A model generated the notes under the pieces. That model had not been told where the DNA came from and searched no databases. It saw only the letters and a program-made list of their open reading frames with translations. From Annulohypoxylon bovei var. microspora (taxonomy: Eukaryota > Ascomycota > Sordariomycetes > Xylariales > Hypoxylaceae): DNA of 64,000 bases. This document shows, in pieces, positions 32,769-42,885 of this stretch. The stretch spans positions 248,001 to 312,000 of the forward strand of contig MU405236.1 in assembly GCA_022836615.1 (NCBI GenBank), written 5' to 3'. Positions within the stretch are counted from its first letter, which is position 1, and each line of letters opens with the position of its first letter. Made by a program: the position numbers and the translations under genes.

Positions 32769-33606
32769 TCATTCGAGTCTAGAAGATAGACTGATGCCGT
32801 ATACGACAGTTGCGAGTAGGGTTATGAGGTTCGCTAGCGACGAGATGCCGTGGATCTTGCCGAATTGCTTGTTTAATGCGGTCATCTCCTTCGACTGAGG
32901 CTTAGTATCGTCGCTGGCCTTGCCATCCTCGGCTTCTTCTGCATCCTTGGCTTCTGCAACATGAATTTGCATTAACAAAACGTATTCATACGTATTCGTC
33001 ATCTCTACATAGTTTACCTTGCGCTCGCCTCAAGGCGGTAATCTTATTCGTCTCGGGGAGTAGGTATTCTAGGTTCAAAAGACCCGTCGCAAATATGGTC
33101 CCGAGCGGAAGCAGCACGCCCCAGAGGCTCGATCCGTGGAATACACCGGCGAGACTCGAGGGCACACCGAAGCCGCCCTTGCTGCCCGGATATGTCAAAG
33201 CCAGAACGACAGGGCCGGCGGTCTGGATGCCGAAGTATATGGGGAAGACGGCGCGCTGGAGGATGGCGAACTGAGGTCGCTCGAGGACTTTGAAGGAGGT
33301 TATGGAGTTGAAGAAGGTCTAGGTATTTGTTTTTATTGTTGGTCAATACGTTCTATACATTTGCTAAGAAGTGCGATTGAGGGGTTGGTAGACTAGGTAA
33401 GTTCGTGAGTATTATTCGAACAACGAGCCACTTACGTGGAAAACTTGTGTCCCGAGAAGTGTGCCGTAGCTATGTATGCTAGATTAGTTTATGCATCCTG
33501 ATGATGTTGCTATGTAGTGCATGTACAGATGTAGTGATTGGTTGGTTTGAACTTACGACAGGACATGGTACGGTGCCAAAGTGAGGAGCACTGATCCTTC
33601 ACCCAT
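32769..33606 (-). CDS. TMEM205-like (DUF4149) membrane protein
   Basis: Four exons, 33606-33557, 33469-33436, 33318-33018 and 32953-32769, with introns of 87, 117 and 64 bp, give 189 residues. The sequence matches the fungal TMEM205-like pattern: APYHVLSYGTLLGTQVFHTF at the start, FNSITSFKVLERPQFAILQR, then AVFPIYFGIQTAGPVVLALT, a WGVLLPLGTIFATGLLNLEY helix and LLPETNKITALRRAQ. A charged cytoplasmic-type loop (EAKDAEEAEDGKASDD) follows, then a final helix with FGKIHGISSLANLITLLATV. It has about four membrane segments. Human TMEM205 has been linked to cisplatin resistance; the fungal function is unknown. A small 34-nt second exon is supported by the perfect YGTLLGTQVFH fit. Confidence 0.88.
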
Positions 33607-34233
33607 GTTGGAGATTTACTAAGGCTAAGTACCTACTTGATAGGTACCTAGTTACACGATGTCGGAATAAAACAGCAATTCCTAATTCAAAGTCGAAAAT
33701 AAAGAACAGAATGATGAAGAAGCTTTGGTGGTTTCATTAAAGTTTTGCATAATACCTGATGGAACTATGGATGATGGATGTTGCGGTCCCTCGATCGTGC
33801 CATCCCCCGCTACCCCCGGCATTTTAGGGCGGGAGGAGCTTGGACCAACCTGTCAAGGTGCGGATTGGTCCGGACGATGAGACGCATGTACTCGCAGTCA
33901 GGTGCCTTCGCGCCTGCCTGGTGGAAACGACGCGCCGCAGAGGGGCAAATTATCAAACCTAGACCCATCCATAGATATACAAGGTACTTGTCTCTTCTAG
34001 GCAGATGTCGTCTCTCATTATCTTATGTACGATTCTACCTAGAGATATGTAATCAATTCTGATGATATTTCTAACAAATTCGGGACGAGTTTTCTTTTCG
34101 CTCAAACGAAGAAATAACTCTTCATCATGACCTGAATTTCCTCCTATTCACTCCCGTACATGTTCCCGTGACCCTCACTTATTCCACCTCTTCACGTACC
34201 TACCTAGTAACTAGTTACACCACCCTTGCGACG
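33607..34233. other. Divergent promoter region, TMEM205-like / ku80
   Basis: 627 bp. A frame at 33778-34062 has no protein character. Nothing specific seen. Confidence 0.5.
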
Positions 34234-36682
34234 ATGGCGGATAAAGAAGCTACGGTCTATATCATCGACCTCGGGTCGTCGATGGGAGACTGTCATAACG
34301 GTAGGATCGAATCTGATCTTGATTGGAGCCTGCGTTATGTATGGGACAAGATTACCACGACCGTTGCTGCGTCACGAAAGACGTGGACCGTTGGAGTAGT
34401 CGGTGTGAGGACCGACGAGACTAGCAATCCGCTGCAGGACCAGCAAGGAGACGGCTACGAGAATATCTCGGTTCTACAAGAGCTCGGCCCGATGACCTTG
34501 ACCAGCTTGCGCAACTTGCAAAGTCTCATCAAGCCTAGCGATACAGTAACCGGCGACTCCATCTCGGCTATAGTACTGGCCGTGGATATGATCGAGAGGT
34601 TTACTAAGAAGCTAAAGTACAAGCGCAAAGTCATCCTGGTTACAGATGGCGAGGGACCTGTTGATCCTGATGACCTAGACGACATCTCAGAGAAGATCAA
34701 GGACTGCGGAGTTGAACTTGTAGTCTTGTAAGTTTCTGACGTGGAGATCCGGGGACCTATATTGATATTTTCTATGTTTAGGGGTGTAGATTTCGATGAT
34801 GCGGAATTCGGTTTCAAGGAAGAGGACAAGTCAAGTCAAAAGACGACGAACGAGGAACTCTTGAAGGAGCTCGTTGACAAGTGCGATGGGCTATATGGCA
34901 CCATGGCAGAGGCTATTTCTGAGCTCGAGATGCCGAGAATAAAACCTGTCAGGCCATATAAGACGTATGACGGAGAGCTCACCCTTGGGAATCCCGCGGA
35001 ACATAAAGATGCTATGAGCATCAGTGTAGAACGGTATTTCAAGACGCACAAGGCGACGATACCGCCTGCTAGTCGGGTAGTGCTCTCGACCGACCCTGGC
35101 GCCTCTCAGGCCGCTGGAGGCGACGAGATGGAAGGCGTGGAACACACCGGCGCATTCGCCGCCGTAAAAAATGCTAGGACATACAAGGTCAACGACCCCG
35201 AAGCACCGGGAGGGAAGCGAGATGTCGAGTTCGAATCGTTGGCGAAGGGATATGAGTATGGACGGACGGCAGTTCACATCAGCGAGTCGGAGTACAACAT
35301 TACCAAGATCGAGACCACGAAATGTTTCACTATCTTGGGCTTCATACACCAGGAGAAGGTAAACAAGACCCAGCCGTCGACCCATCTCATGCGCTAACCC
35401 ATCCAGTACGACCCATTCTTCAATATGGGAGAAACGTGCCAGACGGTCGCTCAGAAGCTGAACGACGCGGCCGCGCTTAAACTCTCCTCGTTCATCCACT
35501 CTCTTCGGGAGCTCGAGTCTTACGCAGTAGCCCGGATCGTCACGAAGGACGGAAAGGAGCCTGCTCTCGTCCTTCTTGCGCCCCACATAGAACCAGATTT
35601 TGAATGTTTATATGATGTTCCGCTGCCTTTTGCAGAAGACGTCAGAAACTATCAGTTCCCTCCCCTTGACAAGGTAATTACAGTCACTGGCAATGTAAAA
35701 TATGAAGATCATCGACTTCTGCCCAGTAAAGATCTCTCGGAGGCCATGGACGACTATGTTGACGCTATGGACATCTCTGCCTGGGTAAAGGATGAAGAGG
35801 GGTACGTGTTCTAAGTCTGTAAGAAAGACGTTGCGGGACTAACATCTCGAAGAAATAGTAACTTGGAGTACGCAGCGGTTGAGGATGTGTTTTGTCCTCC
35901 GCTTCACCGTATTAACCAAGTCGTTCGACACCGTGCGATTTATCCAGACCAGCCGCTCCCTCCAGTTGCTCCAATTTTACTCAAATATTCGAATCCACCA
36001 GAGGACCTAGTCGCCAAAGCCAAATCAAGGCTTGACGATCTAATATCCGAAGCTAATGTCAAGAAAGGTATTGTCTACGGTCGCATTAAAAAAATCCGCG
36101 GTATTTTGAGCTAATCTCTGTACAGTACCGCCCAAGGCCAAGAGCAGGAGAGAGAAGGGTAACAAACCCGAACCAATCTCGGGTCTCGATGTCGATGCGC
36201 TCCTCAACCAGCCTCAGAACAAGCGCAAAAAGATCGACCCAGAGAACGCCATCCCCGGTTTCAAGCAGATGGTGGAATATGCTAGCGAAGAGTCTGAGAT
36301 CGAGGACGCCGCGAAGCAGATGGGTGGTATAATCCGCTCGCTTATCTCAAACAGCCTTGGGGACAGCGGATACGACCGGGCTGTAGAAGATCTGGGCGTG
36401 TTCAGAGATACGATGATAAAGTGGGAGATGCCAGCTTTATACAACTCATTCCTGAGAGACTTGAAGAAGCGCTTGCTCTCTGGTGAGTTGGGCGGCGATA
36501 GGAGAGAGTTGTGGTGGCAAATGAAAGAAGCCAGAGCCACATTGGGTCTTATCGACCAGAGCATATCGGATCCTTCTAACGTAACCCCTGAGGAGGCTGT
36601 AGAGGTATGGATAAGTCATTTATACCCCACATTCATTCATTCCGTACATTACTAATACTTTGTCCAGTTCTTCAAAAAATAG
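34234..36682 (+). CDS. ku80: Ku80, DNA end-binding subunit of NHEJ
   Basis: Ku80 pairs with Ku70 to form the ring that binds double-strand breaks and telomere ends and starts non-homologous end joining in the nucleus. Six exons: 34234-34727, 34782-35358, 35407-35801, 35859-36067, 36126-36604 and 36668-36682, with introns of 54, 48, 57, 58 and 63 bp, give 722 residues, usual for filamentous fungi. The N-terminal vWA-like domain starts MADKEATVYIIDLGSSM and contains KRKVILVTDGEGPVDPDDLD. The beta-barrel core contains LAKGYEYGRTAVHISESEYN and CFTILGFIHQEKYDPFFNMG. The C-terminal arm and helical region follow (GFKQMVEYASEESEIEDAAK, then RDTMIKWEMPALYNSFLRDL). The last exon codes only for FFKK and a stop. 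No DNA-PKcs-binding tail, as expected in fungi. Confidence 0.96.
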
Positions 36683-37787
36683 TTATCGTCGTGATGTTTC
36701 AACCTCACATTACTATAGACAGGAATTTGTTGGACTCTAAATTATCACTCATAAAGAATAGGGGTCTTAGGCTCGGCTACTTAGATACCTAATGTCATAT
36801 CCAGAACAGAGATATGTATCTGTTGCTAGAACCCCGTGATATTTATCCCTCCCCTTAACTGGCAGTTGTTCTCAGACAAGGTTCAATACTAGGTAGGTAG
36901 AATACTGCTCTCACCTGACTTAAAGGTGCTCTCAGCAAATTAGAATCAGCCTCTGTGGGTGCCAGTGGGCTGTTACGCATTAGGTGTATTCTACCTTCTA
37001 AACCCTATGTGCAGACAATTGCCAGTTAAAGGGATAAGACTATGATATAATGTTAAAGAGTTAGAAGTTACTTGCATTGTATCATATGCTACTAGTTATG
37101 GATGGCATCAATAGGTATTTGTGAAGCCCGAATTGAATACCACGAATTACGTATATGTACCTATTCGCTGCTCATATGTGTATCAAGGTACGTGTGGATA
37201 TTTCAGTTCCACTATAAAACTATATTAAGAAACAAACAGGCAAGAATATGGTGAGTGAGAACAGTGTAAGGAAGCCACGACACATCGTTATAGATCCCCT
37301 CTTTGTATGACTACTAGTCCTGCCACTGCCTAGTGGGACTTAAAGATAACCTTGGCAACCTACCTACTCCTACATAAATTGATGATATCCTACCACTACA
37401 TTCTACATAAACTCTTACACAGATTACGTGGACCTGAACGAACTTACATTGCCCTTCCTCATCTCTTCATTCGGATCCTTAATTCCCCTCTAGACTTCGA
37501 ATTCGGAGTTTATATTCGTGATAACGGTCCTCAACTATGAACAAAAGTGGCCTAAGACATAGTAACACGCACATACACGCCCGTTAAATAATTACGTCTT
37601 AGCCTGGAGAGGGACAACATGGATAACTTCAAAGGTTTTATATCATCTAGCGAAGGTATGGCATCCGATACTGATTACATATGCAATCATACACATATTA
37701 TCCGTCGTTCTCTTCATTTTCTTGCAGAGATCCTCCCTTCCAACTTCCAAGACAACCCTATTTATCAAGCAAACAACTATCATAATT
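36683..37787. other. Intergenic, upstream of the exonuclease-like gene
   Basis: AT-rich, no gene seen. An ATG at 37619 followed by a donor at 37656 and an acceptor at 37727 could be an alternative first exon of the next gene, but its frame does not join directly to the conserved part. Confidence 0.45.
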
Positions 37788-39823
37788 ATGGCTATCAGAC
37801 AAACTTTACAAAACTGTTGCTGTTCTACAGCCCGTCCCCAAAGCTCTCATCATCGGAACTATCGCAATGAAGCGGTTTTGTTGACTTCCTTCACAGGCTC
37901 TCGAGCTACCTCGAATAGTACTACTCAAGCAGCCGACAGTGGCTTATCGAAACTAAGAAGTATGAAGATAGGTGAGGTATCAGGAAAGGGCATGCAGTTT
38001 TGCCCTTGGAAACTCATTCGAAGCTATCCATATACCCACGGCGACAGACAAAGCCAGGAAGAAGTCAGTATGCCTCTTAGTTAGATAAAAGATGACACTA
38101 TGTGCTTACTTCATCTTAGGTAGGAGAAGTTTTCAAGTTGGTGTTATTTGAGAACCGTGTTTGGGATGTGTGCGTATACCCCCTCCTCACTGCAGAGAGA
38201 CCATAGACAGGTACCTGGCCCACCTACCTATGTGTACTAACTGTAAGCAGCTTCTACCTGTCCGACCCAAGTGGTCATGGCAGAGATCCTCTTCTTTTGG
38301 TCCCTAGTTCCCAAGCCAAGGACTTCCTCAGCGACGTGAGTTTCCAGTTGAAGATACCGCTCCCTATTCCAAGAGGTCAGGCAGGTGAGAATTTTTCCCT
38401 CGCCTTCGGAGACTGGGGGATGCCTCTTCCTCACTTTGTAGGCCGTGCCGAGAGCAACGATACTCTAGAGGGGCTCAAGGAGCAAGTCAAACGACTCCCC
38501 AAAGATAACTTAGCAGGCCTAAGCACTACTGCTTCCGAGGTTTACAAGAATAAGATGGATGAGATACATAATTCTATCAGGTCAGGGAAGAAGAAGAACC
38601 CCGAAGCGAATAGAGTCAAGAGAGTCGAGCGCCAGAAGGGATATGGACGAATGATCAAACGATCACAGAGATACCTCGGACTTCGAGGTGTCACTGGGTT
38701 TGGGTTCAACTCTAGTCGGTCTTCCTATTACGTGGGCAACTATCTTGAGTGGCTAACTCTTTCTCAAGGTTCATCGATCGCGGGCTGGGACGTGAGTATG
38801 CCAGTCCCATTCAAAACGAAGAATTCGGTGCGATTCGTCTGCGTCGATGTCGAGGCTTGGGAGAGATCAAGACATGTAATTACTGAAGTAGGATTCGCGG
38901 TCCTCGACACCGAAGATACGATGCGTGTCCCGCCTGGCAAGGATGGTTGCAACTGGTTCCAGTTGATCAAGTCGCATCATTTTGTAATCCGAGAGCACAC
39001 GGACAAGATCAACTCGACGTATGTCCAGGGATGCCCTCACTTATTTGACTTCGGGTATGGCTTTCTCATCCAGAATGAAGATGGAGGCTTACGCTTTCTA
39101 GCGATTCTGAACTCGTTTATTCTGAGAATATTGCTCGGATGATCGGTACTATTATTGGAGACAGAGAATCCAAGGACAAACGGCCAGTCGTCATGGTTGG
39201 GCATGACATAGTCCAAGACCTAAACTATCTCACGAAAGTCGGCTTCAACGTCTGGCGAGTGCCACACTTCGCAGACGAGATAGATACGAAGTCGATGTTT
39301 CAACGTCTGCAGAAGTCGGCCAACGGCCGTGGCCTTTCAGCTGTTTGCGAGGAGTTAGGGATACCAGGCACGAATTTCCACAATGCGGGTAACGATGCGA
39401 CGTACACGCTCCGTGCCATGATTGTCATGGCGGTTCAACAAGCGGCCAAGAGCTTTTCAAGACAGGAGCACAATAATTATATCGAGCTAGGGTAAGCACA
39501 TATTGTTGATCGATCGATTTATTATATAAATGCTAATTCCTTGCCTACTAAACATAGGAATGATGAGTGGAGTGACGGGGCAATGGACGATGGAGGTCAA
39601 CCTCAAATATCGCCGGAGCAGATCTCGGATGCCCCTCGCCCTCGTAGGTAAACAGCCACAGAGTTGCTTTGATCGATGCTGACGTATGTATCATAGCGCC
39701 GAGAGCACGAGGAGAATGGTGAATCTTCTGAAACGCGACTCATTCGATACCGCCATCTATGCTTTCGATGCTTCCGACCAGGCTTTTATGTTAATGGATC
39801 TGCAACATCAAACATTGCCTTGA
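37788..39823 (+). CDS. Gfd2/YDR514C-like DEDDh exonuclease-fold protein
   Basis: Exons 37788-38063, 38120-38169, 38251-39054, 39102-39491, 39558-39647 and 39697-39823 give about 578 residues. The N-terminal half has a region common in fungal members: GKGMQFCPWKLIRSYPYTHG, EVFKLVLFENRVWDVFYLSD, LLVPSSQAKDFL and LAFGDWGMPLPHFVGR, then basic linker sequence. The C-terminal half is an RNase H-fold exonuclease: VRFVCVDVEAWERSRHVITE (DxE, motif I, near 303), VVMVGHDIVQDLNYL (motif II, near 408) and FHNAGNDATYTLRAM (HxxxxD, motif III, near 468). All acidic residues and the histidine of a DEDDh site appear present, so activity is plausible. Yeast Gfd2 is linked to mRNA export, and related fungal exonucleases act in RNA silencing. 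The substrate is unknown. The N-terminal start is the least certain part. Confidence 0.8.
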
Positions 39824-40097
39824 CAACGATGGTCTACTATTATCGCGAAGAAAGGTGGCGTATAGCTGGCCCGTTGCTTATTTTCCAAAATTTATTCCCA
39901 TGCTGATATGCGAATTTGCGATGGATTCGAGAAGAGAGTTGGCCGCCGGGATAGGGCCATATTCGTATTACAGACAGAATACAAACCACACATGCCCCAA
40001 CGAATGCAATGAACCCCCTTTTAAAACCGTGACCTTAACGCCGTCGCTCTATGCATGCTACCGTGTTATACACTTTATGCCTAGGGTCTCCTAAGCG

Positions 40098-40544
40098 CTA
40101 ACTGTTCTTCTCCAAGAACTCCTTCGCCTCGTTGACTTTCGTGGCTAGGTACGGGCTTCCGCCTCGGTCGGGGTGGTTTAGCAGCATGAGAGTCCGGTGG
40201 GCTTTGCGGACCTTTTCCTTGTTGAGGGCTCGTTCACTGATGAGGGGTGTTTAGCAGCAGGTCCTCTGACGGGGGTATAGGGAGTAGGGGTCCGTACTTG
40301 AGAGAGAGGATTAGGGTGGCTTCCTTCTTGGTCATGCGCGGCTCGAACCCGCCCTTGTAGAAGGCTTTGCCCAGAGCTCCGACGCCGCCCCGGGAGCGCC
40401 GCCATGCGACAAGTCCTGCGCGGCCCTGGAGATGAAATTATTAGCTAAGACCTGGGGTGAGAGAAAAGGAAAAGGGGAGATAGGGGAACATACAAGGAAT
40501 GCGGCGACTGCAACGCCGCCTCCGATTACGAGTGCTGAAGTCAT
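40098..40544 (-). CDS. pam18: Pam18/Tim14 J-protein of the mitochondrial import motor
   Basis: Pam18 is the J-protein that stimulates mitochondrial Hsp70 at the TIM23 channel. Exons 40544-40494, 40425-40298 and 40236-40098 with introns of 68 and 61 bp give 105 residues, typical for the family. The N-terminal membrane anchor is MTSALVIGGGVAVAAFLGRA. It is followed by the conserved FYKGGFEPRMTKKEATLILS segment, then the J-domain helices: NERALNKEKVRKAHRTLMLL, the invariant HPD (NHPDRGGSPYLA) and TKVNEAKEFLEKNS. All key residues are intact. It runs divergently from rlp24 with 330 bp between start codons. Confidence 0.96.
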
Positions 40545-40874
40545 TTTGGAGTGCGTGTTCAGTATTAAGGTTGAGGATTGAAGCGGTTTAAGTCAGGTCG
40601 ATCGCAACGATTTCTTTTACCGTGCACGGACCTCGTGGCGGGTTGGACCGTTCTTGTCCATTCAAATATTATCGATAAGAGGGGCAAATATGGTGGATAA
40701 AGGTTAATCCAAGCCTATCAAAGCGATAACAAAAGTAGACCCATTTAAATTATCGGTGTGTGAAGTTTTTGGAGGGGCCTGAAATATTGAAATATCGAAA
40801 CCTCACGAGTTCATCCACTCAACCAAATTTCGTCTACACGGTTACTTGAGCTGGAACCAAGTTAGTTCGTTAAG
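40545..40874. promoter_or_regulatory. Divergent promoter, pam18 / rlp24
   Basis: 330 bp between the two start codons must hold the promoters of both a mitochondrial import gene and a ribosome assembly gene. I see no exact RRPE or PAC-like growth element. Confidence 0.5.
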
Positions 40875-41701
40875 ATGGTGAGGTATGTATTGAACAATTC
40901 CTTTGTCATTGGCGCTCTTAGATTGATTTGAAGTCGGTATGACTTACAGTCATATATGAATGGTACGAAGTGAATTGTTGCTAACTATTTATTTACAGAA
41001 TCGAGACGTGCTACTTTTGCAGTAGGCCCGCCTACCCAAGCAAAGGCATAGTGAGTTCTCCCTCTCCTCTTCATCACCTCTTCTCCAGTTCTCCAGTTCT
41101 CCAACTCTCTCCTACAAGGCGCAAAGTTCTAACGTCCATCCCTACCGGCCAGACATTCTGCCGCAACGATGCTAAGCAATTCCGCTTCTGCCGCTCCAAA
41201 TGCCACAAAAACTTCGTCATGAAGCGCAACCCGCGCAAGCTTAAGTGGACCAAGTCTTTCCGCAAGGCTGCCGGCAAGGAGATGACCGTCGACTCCACGC
41301 TCCAGTTCGCCGCGCGCAGAAACGTACCGGTCCGATACAACCGCGAGCTCGTGGCCAAGACCCTCAAGGCCATGGACCGCGTCTCCGAGATCAGGGCTAA
41401 GCGCGAGAGGGTGTTCGCCAAGAGAAGACTGGCGGGCAAGAGGGCCAGGGAGTTGGCCGTGGCTCGCAAGCTGGTGGAGACGCACGGTCATCTGCTACCC
41501 AAGATGCGCGGGTCCGAGAAGAGGAGACTCGCGCAGGAGCAGGGACTCGCGCCCGAGGAGATCGAGGAGCTGGAACAGGCGAATATGGTTGCCGAGAAGA
41601 GCAAGGTGTTCGGTAAGGAGAAGCTGCGCCAGAGGGTGCGTGTCGATGGTGGTGTAGAGGTCATTGGCGAGAACGACGGTATGGATGTGGATTCCGACTG
41701 A
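40875..41701 (+). CDS. rlp24: Rlp24, 60S ribosome assembly factor
   Basis: Rlp24 is the nucleolar placeholder for ribosomal protein eL24 on pre-60S particles and recruits the Drg1 ATPase. Exons 40875-40882 (only 8 nt: ATG GTG AG), 40999-41050 and 41153-41701 with introns of 116 and 102 bp give 202 residues. The zinc-binding eL24 fold starts MVRIETCYFCSRPAYPSKGI, then TFCRNDAKQFRFCRSKCHKN and PRKLKWTKSFRKAAGKEM, with all four cysteines (CxxC, CxxxC) visible. The long basic helical extension and C-terminal tail (GVEVIGENDGMDVDSD) follow; in yeast this tail binds and activates Drg1. The very short first exon is typical of fungal ribosomal-type genes. Confidence 0.95.
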
Positions 41702-42207
41702 ACGACATGATACCACGGGGAAAGCTACCAGAGAGGCTACACGGAGGAGGACGCCAGAAAATTACGGGCCGCGGCGTCGGCGTTCATGTGTGGATTGCTT
41801 TGATTCTTCTGCATGCCTTGGCGTTGGTGGATTCTAGATTCTAGGTGTCTGATTCCTTTTCGCAATACGAAACATTTGACCCGCCCAGCCAAATCTGACG
41901 AGAGTATGTGTTTCCACACTGAGCCGCGTGACTCTTTTCTCGCAGTACTATACATTGGATACCGTGGCTATCTTCAGGTTTTGTCTAGTATATGGTCCTA
42001 GTACCAAGGTCTGTAGTGTATGGCATGTGGTATAGAAGCCCCTAACAGACGCCTTGCTGGCCGTCGTCCATCTTGTTCCAATACTTCAGGTTATTTAGCC
42101 CTTCCTGCAAATCAAAATCCATCCCAAGATTTATATAGGTCAGGTAGCTATCCCATCCACCAGTCAACAACTCAACTTTCAGTACCAGCCAAAGCTCGTG
42201 TTCTAGA
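41702..42207. other. Convergent intergenic spacer
   Basis: 3' flanks of rlp24 and the GRGG-repeat gene. No gene seen. Confidence 0.5.
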
Positions 42208-42885
42208 TCACGAAGAAGCTAAATCGGGCTTCCGCCCCCTTCCCGGTCCGTGCATGTAGTGGATTTTGGGCGGTTGCGGCAGCGACTCGCGTATGTCCTC
42301 TAGAATGTGCGCGTCTAACGCTTCGCGACGCTTTCGCTCTTGCTCCGGGTCGTAGGCTGGTTCTTCGTCGGTAGATACCCAGTTTCCGGCACCACCCCGG
42401 CCCGAGTGCCCGCTTCGGGTTGGGGGCTGTGGGGGCTGTGAAAGGGGTTTGGGAGCGTTGGTGGAAGAGCTGGGATGAGACGAGGGGTCTGGTACTGTCG
42501 GTATAGTTGTGGTTGAGGCTGGGGCTGTGGAGAGCGTAGAGGGAGGCACATCGACGAAGTTCCCTACGCCGCCACGGCCGGAGCGCGCGGATGTCCTTGA
42601 GCCGTCGCCGCCGCCGCCGTCGGTGCTCGTGCTCGTGCTCATAATCGGTGGCGCCGTCTGCGCGGGAACGTCTGCCGGGTCGCTCAACGGTTCATCATCG
42701 GGGAGGTGTCCAAGTTTTTGGGCTTCGAGATCCTGTTGTGATCTTAGTTGGGAGTGGCCAGATACCTACTCATACGAGAGATTATACGAGACCTCGGGTT
42801 TCCCTTTCGTCACCTCCTCGATGTCTTTCTGCGAGTAGAAGTTGCCTGCGCCGCCCCGCCCGCTGCGGCGGTACACGTCTGTCAT
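42208..42885 (-). CDS. DUF3602-type protein with three GRGG(A/V)GN repeats
   Basis: Two exons, 42885-42793 and 42732-42208, with a 60-bp intron (donor GTCTCG, acceptor CAG), give 205 residues. The sequence begins MTDVYRRSGRGGAGNFYSQK. Two further copies of the motif follow: SGRGGVGNFVDVP and SGRGGAGNWVS, separated by Pro/Ser/Thr-rich linkers. The C-terminus is charged and helical (PEQERKRREALDAHILEDIR) and ends basic (GPGRGRKPDLASS). Proteins of this fungal family have variable numbers of this motif and no firmly established function. No signal peptide or membrane segment. The repeated Gly/Arg/Asn motif could bind RNA or protein (inference). Confidence 0.85.

Noticed and set aside
33778..34062. 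94-codon plus-strand frame upstream of ku80
   Set aside because: Lies in a divergent promoter and shows no family signature.
28254..34234. A DNA-repair gene cluster linking top3 and ku80
   Set aside because: They are about 6 kb apart with three unrelated genes between, on different strands; nothing indicates co-regulation.
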